Source: Cantharellus purpuraceus
Taxonomy: Eukaryota > Basidiomycota > Agaricomycetes > Cantharellales > Hydnaceae
DNA length: 64,000 nt
Direction: 5' to 3'
NCBI GenBank assembly: GCA_025174535.1
Contig: JALBUN010000001.1
Coordinates: 186,001 to 250,000, forward strand
Part shown: positions 22,205-32,869 of the stretch, piece by piece
Numbering within the stretch: position 1 is the first letter of the stretch
Layout: each line of letters opens with the position of its first letter
Program-made: the position numbers and the translations under genes
Notes under the pieces: generated by a model
The model's database searches: none
What the model was told of the DNA's origin: nothing
What the model saw: the letters and a program-made list of their open reading frames with translations, nothing else

Positions 22205-23311
22205 CTATTTTTTTTGGGTCCGTCGTGGTGTTGGCAGCGTGGCCCTTTGCCTTTGCTGCAGACGAGGTTGCCTTGTTTGCAATCCTTGGCTTGGTGACCA
22301 GGCTTTCCACAGAACAGACAGAGGTTGTTATCCATGCAGCGCTGGCATTCCTGCTGGGTAAGTTTCCCGTCCTTTCCCAGCTTGGTGGAGAGGTCTGGAG
22401 TACTCTTGCGAGCTCCGGAGTTATTGCTGGTACCAGAGTTATTCTGACAGGAACCGGAAGCAGCAGCGTTACCAGTGTTTGACTTCTGGCCTGAGTTGGC
22501 GGTGGCCCGTTTTTTGGACCCCTTGTTGGACTTTGGGGTCTTGTCCGATGATTTGTCCAATTTGTTGTTGGCCAAATTTTCGCGGGAGACCTTGGATTGA
22601 CATTCCCAATAACGGGTGTCAATGGATTGGGCAAGCTTGTGGAGGGTAGCCAAAGTATCCGGCTTACCGACACGTGATGCGGGATGGGAGTCCAACATAA
22701 AATTGGCGTCGGAGTGCGGCGTTGCCCCATTGGACTTTTGGAGCTAGCTGCTGGAAACTCACAATGTATTTTGTGATTTTGTGATTTTCCTTCATCCGAA
22801 GTCGATCGAGTTTGTTCTTGGCATTGGCCTCGGGGTTGTAAGGACTGAAATTGGTCCGAAGTTTGGAGATGAGGTCGGAGTAGTCCTCTGACCATATTGG
22901 GTCATCGGAGTCGTCCATGAGCGCTGGCTCAAAGTAGTCCAGTGCAGTGCCCTTGAGATAGGACATGGTGAAGGTGACCTTCGCCCAATCGGATGTGAAT
23001 GCGTCGGGGCGGTCGTGGAAATTCAACCGGCATTGCACCAAGAACAGCTGGAGTTTGCGTGGATTGGAGCCATTGAATGGGTTGGGTTCTCGGACCTTGG
23101 TCTGGGACTTAGGGGCTTGTGGGTTACGGATGCTGCTAGCGAGCAGGGAGATGGCTTGTGCCAGATTTGGAGAGGGTGGGGTGTTGTCTTCTTCATTGAC
23201 GGCCTCTATGTGGTCCGTTGGTTCTTCGACGACCTTGGGGATGGTGTCGATGCTGGGGGCAGGTACCTCAACGATTTGTGCGTGTTCGGAATTGGCGGTG
23301 GATCGTGGCAT
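22174..23311 (-). pseudogene. gag: gag of copy C
   Basis: It starts MPRSTANSEHAQIVEV at 23311, with an intact CGA at codon 3, unlike copies A, B and E. The capsid-type domain and CCHC knuckle ([14 protein letters not shown]) are present. A deletion of about 14 bp near 22676, between TGAT repeats, shifts the frame between capsid and knuckle. The A-run at the gag-pol junction is eight long instead of seven, so the frame runs past the usual stop to 22174. Confidence 0.85.
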
Positions 23312-23343
23312 TGGTAGGAGTGAGTATGGCAGTTTGAATATAC

Positions 23344-23883
23344 TGTTACACACTAGGTCCGATTGGGGGCCGGAGATTGGATCGGAGGTCAGGTCAGAGT
23401 TAGGGTCGGAGGTTGGGTCAGGGTTGGAGTACGTCGTGGGGGTCGGAACAGACTAGGCTTCAGCTTATGTGCTGCACCCTCACTAATACCAGTGTCCGAG
23501 ACTTCGGAGACGGAGTACGACTTAGAGAGTTAGGATCGGACTTAGGAGCTAGGCATGATTTGATATTCAAACTGGGGAATGAAGTCCCCAGTCAGGCAAC
23601 TTAAATACATATTTGAAATCTAATAATAATTACTCCGGTGATGGGTCTCTGAGGCCGACAGCCTTACGTGAGTATGTCCGAGTCCGATGGGGATGGATGT
23701 CCGGGTTCCTATGGTGATGCTGATGCATCAATTGGAACCGGAGATGGATGGGTGGAATTGGTGGTGACAATCAGACAGGTAAATGGAGACGTAGCGGTTT
23801 CCAAATGGAGTATAGATTTCATATGCATGGGGATCTGAGGGGATCGGACAGGGATCTGGGCATTAATGAATATAGTCATAACA
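23344..23883 (-). repeat. 5' LTR of copy C (540 bp)
   Basis: It runs TGTTATGAC to TAGTGTGTAACA and is longer than the usual 516 because of extra GGTCGGAG-type short repeats in U5. The primer site at 23330-23341 is perfectly complementary to CAGTTTGAATAT in this LTR. Confidence 0.9.
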
Positions 23884-25074
23884 CTGTCTCTGGTTGAACT
23901 GAAAACAGTAATGTTATCTCCTACACTTCTCCTAGCACCCAAACTCCAGTTATTCCTCGATCTTCATTTAAACCATTAACAATATGAGATCAGTGTTACA
24001 CACTGGGTCTGTTGGGTCAAAGCTTTGGGGTCAGAGTTGGAGTTGGAGTTGTGGTGGGTCAGAATGGACTTGGCTTCAGCTCATGTGCTGCACCCTCACT
24101 AATACTGGTGTCCAAGGTTTCAGAGATGGAGTAGGACTTGGATAGTTAGGCTCAGACTTAGGACCTTGTTATGCACTAGGTCCAATAGAAGGTTGGGTCT
24201 TGGGTCAGAGTTGGAGTTGGTGTCAGGGTGCATCATGGAGGTTTTGGAACTTGGGTCAGAGTTGGAGTTAGTGTTGGAGTATGTCATAGGAGTTGAAACA
24301 GACTTGGCTTCAGCTTATGTGCTGTGCCTTCACTAATACCTGTGTCCAAGATTTCAGAGATGGAGTATGACTTAGATAGTTTGGATTGGACTTAGGAGCT
24401 AGATGTGATTCAATATTTGAACTGGGGGATGAAGTCTCCAGTAGTACAACTTACTGTAAATACATATTTGAAATCTAATAATAATTACTCTGGTGATAGA
24501 TCTCCAAGGCTGATGGCCTTATGTGGATATGTCTGAGTCTGATGGGGATGAATGTCCAGTTTCTATGGTGATGCTGATGCATCACAGACCTAGACATGAT
24601 TCAATATTCAAACTGGGGAATGAAGTCCCCAGTAGTGCAAATTAAATACATATGTGAAATCTAATAATAATTACTCCAGTGATGGATCTTTGAGGCCAAC
24701 AGCTTACAAGAGTATATCTGAGTCTGGTGGGACAGATATCCAAGTTCTTATAGTGATGCTGATAAGAACTGGAGATAGATGGGAAGGAACAGTGGGAATG
24801 ATTTGATGGACTAATAGAGATGTTGGTTTCATAAGAAGTATAGATCACATGTGTGGGGATCTGGGCATTAATGAATATGGTCATAACAGTATCTCTCTAT
24901 TCCAGACTGAGCCCCTGAGGTCTCATGTCCATAGACTGAATAGGTGAGACAGTTGGACACAGTCAGAGATTTACTGGGGGGTCTGGAGGCATATAAAAGG
25001 AGAGTACATGTTGAGGTCCCATCTTCAATAATAAGGAAGAATCTAATGATTCTTCCTATGGAAGTTCAAAAAAG
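23884..25074 (-). repeat. Decayed G1-related LTRs and 3' end of an old copy
   Basis: After about 110 unassigned bases come partial LTR sequences at about 23992-24170 and 24170-24595, and a fuller one ending TCATAACA at 24890. Next is the family's polypurine/GCCCCTGAGG region and a decayed aORF promoter (CATATAAAAGG near 24993). All are minus-oriented and much more diverged than copies A-E, so the family has been resident for a long time. Confidence 0.7.
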
Positions 25075-25342
25075 TGTTAAGTCTTTTTGACTTGATTCAC
25101 ACTAGCACAGAACTCAACCAAGTAGTATGGGTTGGGCAATGTAATATACAGTGTGGGTGTGTCTAAAAGTCTATCTACTATATGTGGACCCACATGTGTA
25201 CTTGGGTCCACTGATTATATAATAACTATATATGCACCCTGTGAGCACATATGCCTATCAAGAACAGCCTTCCTTAAGAGAATACTGTATATGTATTTAT
25301 GTATAACTATACTATACTAAGTAAGTACCTAGGGTACTTACA
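25075..25342 (-). repeat. C4-family LTR (268 bp)
   Basis: It matches 50083-50358 in block order: TGTTAAG edge, TTCACAC, CAACCAAG, GTGGACCCACA, TGCACCC, GTAAGTACC and a TACTTACA edge. No clear target duplication was found at its edges. Confidence 0.7.
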
Positions 25343-25540
25343 GCCATGCAGGGAAGGATTGCTGCCAATCTGTAAGCTGGCCACCATTTCAGTGGTAACA
25401 ACAATATCTAAGACAGCAAGCCAGCCAGTGTAGCCTTGTAAGAAATCATGTGAGTCCAAGGATCTTCTGGTGGAAACTGACTCTCATCAAGGGACTGATG
25501 ACCGGCACCATGGCCATAAGCAATCTTTCTATAATGGGTG

Positions 25541-26390
25541 TCATTGTTGCAGCGGATCCTGTTGAGAGTAGTGATGGTGAGCATTGATAGTGGGATGTAG
25601 TCTATTGTATCCCATCTGTAGAATCTGATTTGGAATATAGATGACACATATTGGGAGATCTTTCTTGGCAGTGTCCACAGAAAAAATGGGAGGCAGCTGC
25701 CTAAAATTGATGACCTCCACCGCAGGATTGGGCTTAGGAAGTGGAACCCTTGCCCCCTTCATCACCTGCAGCAGAGGCTATCTGAGCACGAAGAACATCC
25801 AGGCGCGTTTAGAGAGGGTGACGTTATACCCATAGTTGGGGACACGCCAGGAATAGGAATGGACGAGACCGTGAATGTTGGTAGAGTTGAAACCTGAGAG
25901 GGGAGACGGCCAGGTGAAGTAGCATCCGTGGAGAAAGTAGAAGCAAGGGGGACGTAATCATAATCGAAGGGTTGGTATTAGGGTGGATAAATGCGGTGAT
26001 GTCGGGCATGGGGCCCTCGTCTTCATCATCAGACACAGGATCCTTGTGTCGATTGGGGCGTTCTCGCAACTGTTTCTTGATCGCATTATGCTTGCGAACC
26101 CGTGCGTTGTGTATCTCAGTCTTATGGATGAATTCCTGAAGGATCGTGAGTTCAACAGCATTGTTCCCTTGAGTCAGCGTCGGAGAGATGGGCGCAGCCG
26201 AAGGACTACTCCGAGGCGGGTTTAAGAGGCGGGTTTAAGAGGCGGGAAATAGGGGCAATAGCTGGTGTAGACGCGATTCTTGACGGGTTCACCATGCCTT
26301 TATTAACTGACGGTGGCCTGTCGTTGGGCCCTATCCGACCAGAGACACAGATGGTTGAGGCCACCGCGAAATATCGTAAGAGGTGAAGAG
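25541..26390 (-). pseudogene. Remnants of an unidentified host gene
   Basis: Minus-strand frames contain protein-like stretches: KPNPAVEVINFRQLPPIFSV (about 25680-25740), and upstream TQGNNAVELTILQEFIHKTE, RKHNAIKKQLRERPNRHKD then an acidic SDDEDEG (about 25980-26170). A 13-bp unit (TTAAACCCGCCTC on this strand) is tandemly repeated near 26217-26243 and shifts the frame. I do not recognise the family and could not build an unbroken gene. Confidence 0.35.
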
Positions 26391-26683
26391 ACAATTTTCC
26401 TTCGCACGGGTTTTACAACTGAGCGCGAGACTTCAGTACACCCGCCAGTAAGACAAGGACGCCACCACGGCTCCAAGATGACCGTAAGAGAGCGACTAGT
26501 AGGAAAAGAGAATAATTCTACCGCTGAAGGTTATAGTAGGGGTGCAAGAAGGAGATGCTTAACACAAGCATTCTCCTTCTTTCTTAAGCAGCGGGGTTTG
26601 AGCTTGGTCAGCTCAACCTTAGAAACGACTGGCGCGAATCACGTGATGCGCCACATCGTGGCGGTACGGACACAAGACAAACC

Positions 26684-28036
26684 ATGACTGTCAACGCTGG
26701 CCCTTTGCCAACCCCACCCTCAGAGTACGCACCTCCACCTGGCCCTCCGCCCACCCATCCGCCTGTAGCATATGCGCCTCCATCTGGTCCGCCACCCTGG
26801 CAGAGACACCCATTGTTACCAGCCAGTTTCCCACTCCTCTCGCCTCCTCAAATCTGCTCCTTAATCACACAAGGTTACACCACATTCCCGATTACACAGC
26901 GCCCATCTCTACATGATGCAGCCTCCTCTCTGTTTAATTTATCGAGGTCGTTCTTCGCCCAGCCGCAGGCGACCAAGACCGAGTTCCAGGTTCTCAAGGC
27001 AAATGCTCAGGGATCGGAAGAAGGCTGGTCTCGTGTGGTCGGCGAGAAGGAGCTTCTCACATTGCGTCGAAGGGGGATTACATGTCCACCAGCTGTCGAG
27101 GACCAGGGGGAAGCGTTCTGGGAGGAATGCGGCGTACTGATGCTGGAGGTCATACGAGGCGTAGAACAGAGTTTGGGGATACCACAAGGTGCACTTGATG
27201 ATGTCGTTATCCCAGAGTGCTCCATGCCAGGCCCAGGCGCAGAGAGAGTTGAAACTCTCCTTCGCATGTTTCGTTATGAGCGCCGATCTGAGGCTGATGA
27301 TGCTGCAGCGCCGCACGCTGACGGGGCAGAGGATAAAGGACGTCTTGTCTCTGAGCCACATTGCGATCTCGGCTTGCTGTCCCTCGTCATCGGCGCTTCA
27401 CCTGGCCTGGAAGTCTTAGACACCACGGCTGGAGGGTGGATTCCCATAGAGCAGCCCCCATATGCTGCTCCGGGCCTTACTGCGACTCTCCTTGTTGGTG
27501 AGACTCTTACGTATCTTACAAACGGACGATATGCCCCTGGCCGGCATCGCGTCTTTGTTCCCTCCGTCTCTTCCTCACCGTTTTCAGCAGATGAGGTCTC
27601 ACGCTACCGCTACAGCCTCGTTTTTGCGTTGCGTCCACACCCAAACGCCATCATATCCACTTTAGCGCTTACAACCCCTGTGACTGGCGCCTTTGCGCGT
27701 CCTCTTGAAGGTGTACGTGCTCGAGAGCTTTTCGCCTCCATCGCACGAATGCATTGGAACGTGAACACGGAACACAAGGCGCGCAAGGAGCAGAGGATGC
27801 GCCTACAGCGAAGCAGTTCCACGGCGCAGCCCGTTGCGAGTGGAGGCCATCGGGATGCGGAGCAAGGGACTCATCCTAATGGGGTTAAACTTTCTGCTGA
27901 TAATGCGCAGTCTGTAAGTCGGATCTTGGCTGGAAATAAACGCCGCTGGAGCCTCACCATCTTCAGCTCCATCCGAGTGCACGAGGATGAACCTCCCCGA
28001 CGAAGGCGGTGGTCATTATTCAAGCTTGGCTTGTGA
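26684..28036 (+). CDS. 2-oxoglutarate/Fe(II)-dependent oxygenase, IPNS-like
   Basis: A single uninterrupted frame of 450 residues. A proline-rich N-terminus (residues 5-45) precedes a double-stranded beta-helix fold. The metal ligands are visible as SEPHCDLGLLSLV (H-x-D, about residue 224) and APGRHRVFVP (distal His, about residue 286), and the 2-oxoglutarate-binding R-x-S as YRYSLVFALRP (about residue 308). This order is typical of plant/fungal isopenicillin-N-synthase-type dioxygenases. The C-terminal 100 residues, including RRRWSLFKLGL, are basic and outside the fold. Such enzymes hydroxylate or cyclise small molecules; the substrate is unknown. It appears intact, with no introns. Confidence 0.85.
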   Translation: MTVNAGPLPTPPSEYAPPPGPPPTHPPVAYAPPSGPPPWQRHPLLPASFPLLSPPQICSLITQGYTTFPITQRPSLHDAASSLFNLSRSFFAQPQATKTEFQVLKANAQGSEEGWSRVVGEKELLTLRRRGITCPPAVEDQGEAFWEECGVLMLEVIRGVEQSLGIPQGALDDVVIPECSMPGPGAERVETLLRMFRYERRSEADDAAAPHADGAEDKGRLVSEPHCDLGLLSLVIGASPGLEVLDTTAGGWIPIEQPPYAAPGLTATLLVGETLTYLTNGRYAPGRHRVFVPSVSSSPFSADEVSRYRYSLVFALRPHPNAIISTLALTTPVTGAFARPLEGVRARELFASIARMHWNVNTEHKARKEQRMRLQRSSSTAQPVASGGHRDAEQGTHPNGVKLSADNAQSVSRILAGNKRRWSLTIFSSIRVHEDEPPRRRRWSLFKLGL

Positions 28037-30471
28037 TGAACTACTTGACCCGGCGTAGATGAGTCTATATTGCAGCGTGTATTATCGGTGACCAAGGCCC
28101 AAGCTGTATATTTATGGATGTCTTTCTGAAAAATGTAATGCTCACGTGAGTGCGATAATTCACTTTTTAAATCATCATTCTTTGCACTTCATGTAGCATG
28201 TAACGCGAAACGGCCTTGAAGCGGTCACCGGTATGTCAGCACACGTTGACACATTGAGCACTCCGAATGTATATATACTTGTGGACCGATTGCTTCCGAT
28301 CGAACGACCAATGACCGTGAAGCTAACTTCCCATCAGATACGCTAAACTTTATAGTATTGGTAAGGACTGGCAGAAAGGATCCCGGCTCCGAATATTCAG
28401 CCACAGTCAAGGGACAGCCATGAATAGCGGTGCATGATCGGCTCCATGTGGGGGGATTCAAAAAAGCACGCCTTCACTGAGAGCGCTGGGAATCTGGCAA
28501 TAGCGGACTCGACGCAAAGGCGTGCCCATAACTTTACCTATGACATGAGTACGGCAAGACATAACTGTGACTGTTCTTGCTTCTCGGATCCTGGAGCCTA
28601 TCAGGGTTGCCCTTTGCGGTATACTAATACGCTAGTAACAACTTTCTAGTCCCAGGCCTACTCGGTGATGGCTGGAACGAGGTACACCTTGCTTGCGAGC
28701 TAGCCAGCCTGCCAGGGCCGGGCCCGGGTATTGGATTCAAACGGTGGATGTTGACATTTGATGCCCCTTCAATTAGGATGTAGCTGCGTGAGGTCTGCAG
28801 CTTGTGGCGATGGTGGGACCCAGAACCTCGCACGGACTATGCGTACCAACTATTTGGCAAACGATATTCATTTTGTGCCAGCGATAAAATCAACATCACC
28901 GAAAAGCTGTTGCATGGCCATTGTCCATATAACCTCTTGACTGTTGTACATTTGTTACAAGCACGACTTTTGAGCCGACTTGTCGCTGTTACGATTTGGG
29001 GACTCGCTGAACTTTGTGTCCCACAAAATAAAGAGGTAGATCATTCTGGATCCTGCCAGCAGTTCACTAAGTATAGCAGGCTGTCATATTCCCACTGACA
29101 CAACTACTGTCTACAGTCCACAATTCACAATCCTTGACAATCCTCATCCAGATTCCAGAAGCTCTGTTGTTGATTCGGCACTGTGATCACAACTACAAAT
29201 ATCCACGTAACGTAGAATGTGAACAATCCAAGTTGGTTGGCTCGGTGTCACAACATGATAATGTGCCTGCCATCTGTTCTTTTTGCACATACTGGACCTG
29301 ATGCACGATGCAATGGACAGCCTCGTGAATCAGGCCTCCCATCCGTCATGCAGGCAACTCAGTCGAGTACATCAGCACGGCTTCAAGCCTCACCACTTCC
29401 ATTTGATCAGTAGCTTTGCATCTGCTGATGGACCACGGCTCTAAGTCGTGATTTAGCCAGCGTTACTGCAAAGACCCGGCCCCGAGCAATATTGTATGAG
29501 CTTGCTTTCATGCGTGCATGCACTCACACAAACGCATGAATCCGCCTGCCTGGATTATGTTGGTCTTCTCTACAAATAGTTTGGTTCACTGTAGGGTCTC
29601 GACGAGGAAACGCTCTGAGCTCCCAGCTGTCTATATTCTTGAACAACCATCAGACGCCCAATTTTTTTGAAATAGAACCATCGTCTGCCATTGCCAACGA
29701 TTCTTCCAGACGCTCTAATGGTTCTCTCGGAGATGTGCTTGTTCATTTTTCATGGTTATACTAATGCTTTTCATGACACGCAACGGATAACTTGTATGGA
29801 CAAAGTATAAATCGGTGGCCTAGGTAGACATGTCCATCATATATCACTTCGCCCACGATATACACTGACCCTCAGGTGTTCCACTTGTCCTAAGTCTTAT
29901 GTGGAAGCTGCCGTCACACCTCTTCGTATCCATCTGATGGATACTAGTGCCTCAGAATGTCACGGTCAACACAGCACTCCCATCACATTTGGCTGTGCGC
30001 AAAGAACCTTGTTCGTCAATGTCGGCAACCTCAGTGTGTACGCACCTGTGGATGAGTCTGATGGCCTTCCCTCTTTCGCATCGGCCAGAGTGTTCAAGTT
30101 GTTTTCGAATGGTCTTCAATGCGGCTCGAATTCTTGTTCTTGGAGACAGTCCCAAACAGTATGGTCCATGCGTTGTCTAGGGAAGAACTGCAGAGCCCAT
30201 ACCGCAGGGCCACATCTTCTGAGCGAACGTTGCATCTATGGCAACGACTGTGCTGTTGAATGGCTCTTCTTCGCTGTGATGGGTGGCACTTGTAGCTCTC
30301 CTGATACCAGGCACTTGAGCCTCATCACTGCAGACAACATGACACGAGAAGTGGCACTCTACGGGATAATTAAGCAGTATATATACGAACCTCTCGCAGC
30401 GTTCTGTTCATCACATTCTTCTCTCCATATTCTGGTCTACTTAGTACAACTCGCTCTTGACCATTCCATCG
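28037..30471. other. Intergenic, nothing convincing
   Basis: ORFs exist (29901-30524 plus is the longest) but none has a recognisable domain, and that one overlaps the first exon of the next gene in the same frame. Short protein-like stretches on the minus strand near 29950-30330 are interrupted by stops. No LTR of the families in this window was seen. Confidence 0.45.
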
Positions 30472-32146
30472 ACATGTCATCTCAGATGGAACAGGCCGCA
30501 AATCAAGTAGTGTCAGATCAGTGAGTGACCGCTCACTATAAGTATATTGATATTTGAACTGAACCCGCTGTATGTCACCAGAATGGTTTTGAATCATATT
30601 CTCATAGCTGGACTCGGTAAGCTCAGGAGTCGAGTGTGCAACCCAGCTAACAGCCTTCCTATTGAAAAGCGCTCTTGGCCTACGACACTCTTCTCACAAT
30701 GGCTCATGAAATTCGTTACATATGGAATAATATGCTCAAGTTGCGGACAGTTCTCTATTTAGTCGCACGATACACGGTGTTACTGCATCTCTTGGTACTG
30801 ACAATGGTGAATTTGGGTTTGTTGAAACCTACATCACTTCAGGTTTGTTTCTTTGCACCTTGTTATGGTCATGCACGTAAATGACATTTTAAGTTCAAGG
30901 GCATCCCTTGTAACGCAAGAACTCATGCAAGTTAGCATGTGTAATGCGGTTGTTCACTTTACGGATACTCTCACCCTCTTCCCACTCATCGGCATCCAAG
31001 GTGATACAATATTTTTATTCTCAGCATGAGATCATTGTTAACGCTGAGCATGCAAGGCCTTCTACTGGTACGGACGTATGCCATTACTGAATACAAGAGA
31101 CTGGTACCAGTTGCTCTTGGAGCTCTCGGTGGTGTAGCCTTCATCTTGACGCTGGTATGTGCACTTGTCTACATTTTTGTCTGCAGACATACGTTACGGA
31201 TATCCACCATAGCTTCAAGTAATCATTAATAGCTGTATCATCAGCAGGACGCAAGTTCACACAATCTACATGTGAGTACATAGTATAATATCATTATAAG
31301 TATGCTCAATGATCCCTTAGGCGTAAGTCACATGAAAAAGATCTAATTAATATGACATGGTTGATTCTTCTTTCAGTCAGTGTTGTCAATTCGATCTCAG
31401 CCATATTGTTTGATGCCATAGTGGTTTCCGTGACACTCGCTGAAACACTCGGAACCTGGAGGGTTTACGAAAGATCAGCATGGAACCAGCTTTCATTAAC
31501 AAATTTACTTGCTCACCAAAGTAAGCCATAGCTTTCATTTCATAATACGGAGCTCATACAGATACCAATATCAGGTCTCACAAGATTAGGGTATTTCATC
31601 TGCCGTTATCGTCAACGAGCACGGAATTGAATCTTGTTAGATTTGTGCTGAGTGTAACTCTTGGCGGCGCGATCATGCCATTGGTATGTCAATGTATCAG
31701 TTCCTATGCCTTGGTTAACCGAAGGCTCTAGATTTTGAGAGTACGTCATATTGACATCTGCTGCAATGCCACTCCGACTTGAACTCTAGGCTACCCTCGG
31801 AGAGGTTCTCATGAGTATGCAGAACAGGTGAGTTGGACTCAGGCATTGCAGATGTTGACTGAGTATACGCAGTTTGTCCGCAATCATCATCTGCCGCTTT
31901 CACCTGGACCTCCGAAGGAGAAATGCACACGACAATACCAATGCATCCCAGGGCTTACCCATCATCTCCCTTGGGAGTTTTCATGCGGCCACCCGAAGCA
32001 TACACAAAGCTGTGATGGCAGAGTTTGGTGATTCGCACGTTGATGAGCAATTTGGCACTGAAGCGTTTCAGGAGGTAGTCATGATTGCAGATCCAAATAT
32101 GCCAGAAGAGACAAGGGATGATTTTGGGATTTCCGGAGAGGCATAG
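30472..32146 (+). CDS. DUF6533-type multi-pass membrane protein, multi-exon
   Basis: Exon 1 (30472 to about 30518, MSSQMEQAANQVVSDQ) joins exon 2 (30582-30616) and exon 3 (30670-30842). Across these joins it reads QMVLNHILIAGLALLAYD then TLLTMAHEIRYIWNN, the N-terminal block of the DUF6533 family. Later exons give a helix near VVHFTDTLTLFPLIGIQ, then GLLLVRTYAITEYKRL after an intron of about 57 bases, hydrophobic segments (AILFDAIVVSVTLAET), and a cytoplasmic tail LDLRRRNAHDN ... HKAVMAEFGDSHVDE ending at 32146. These proteins have about six or seven helices and are highly expanded in Agaricomycetes; no function is established. Exon limits in the middle are approximate. Confidence 0.7.
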
Positions 32147-32869
32147 ATAGGGCCATCACTTGGTTTCGTCACGTTCGGTTGGGACTGGTTTCTGGCTGAT
32201 ATGTATGGCAGATTTTCCAGAGGGCATGAATATAGGCTCTCTCATCACAGTCCCTGTGGGATGAATCTATTTCTAGAGCGTATGTGCAGTGGATAGCGCG
32301 AGCCCAATAGAGTGGCTCTGCAGGCAAACAGTCAGCAGACGCAATGAATGCATGGCCTAAAGTCGGTAAATGCCGATATATATGAGAGGAGGGGCTAGAG
32401 GACCAATGATTTGATGAAAGTGAAGACGTGAACGTTTGAACACAGTTGTACGTCGGGCCGGTTGGGGCAGGTAACCCTCTGTTTTAGTACTGCTTCTGAA
32501 GGACTATCAGAGACAAGAAATGACCGCATACTGCAAATGCAAAGGAATTGGCGTAATGGCTTCCTTCCCTCTTATATACGGTTACCTCGTCCGCCCTCTG
32601 GGAACAATCACTTCGCGAGTTGAGAAAAGTGGAGATGTGTCGAGTGGTCCGGGCGGAAAATCTCCAGCACAATCGTAGGCTCAAATGCTGTGAGAAGCAA
32701 ATATTATCCCCTACCCCAGATGCTTCACGAAATTAGTACCCTCAACCATGAGTTCTCGCCTGAGTGATGAGTCCTCATAACCGCAACGCCTTGTTCCAGA
32801 TGAAAAAGAGTCTGTTGACAATGGGACCAACAGTAATGGAATAAGCGGAAACTAGATATAGGCCAAAAA
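32147..32869. other. Intergenic between convergent genes, nothing recognised
   Basis: The stretch lies between the 3' ends of the DUF6533 gene and the P450 gene. No ORF with a domain and no repeat was found. Confidence 0.5.

Larger units (their letters stand above)
16155..23883 (-). mobile_element. G1 chromovirus copy C, nearly complete with a truncated 3' LTR
   Basis: On the minus strand: 5' LTR (23883-23344), primer site (23341-23330), gag, pol to the chromodomain stop at 18538, then the antisense ORF on the plus strand (16631-18391), polypurine tract and a 3' LTR that is broken off near 16155. The internal structure shows the full gene order of the family. Confidence 0.9.

Noticed and set aside
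29901..30524. 207-codon plus-strand ORF
   Set aside because: No domain, unusual composition, and its last codons are the first exon of the DUF6533 gene in the same frame; probably a chance open frame upstream of that gene.
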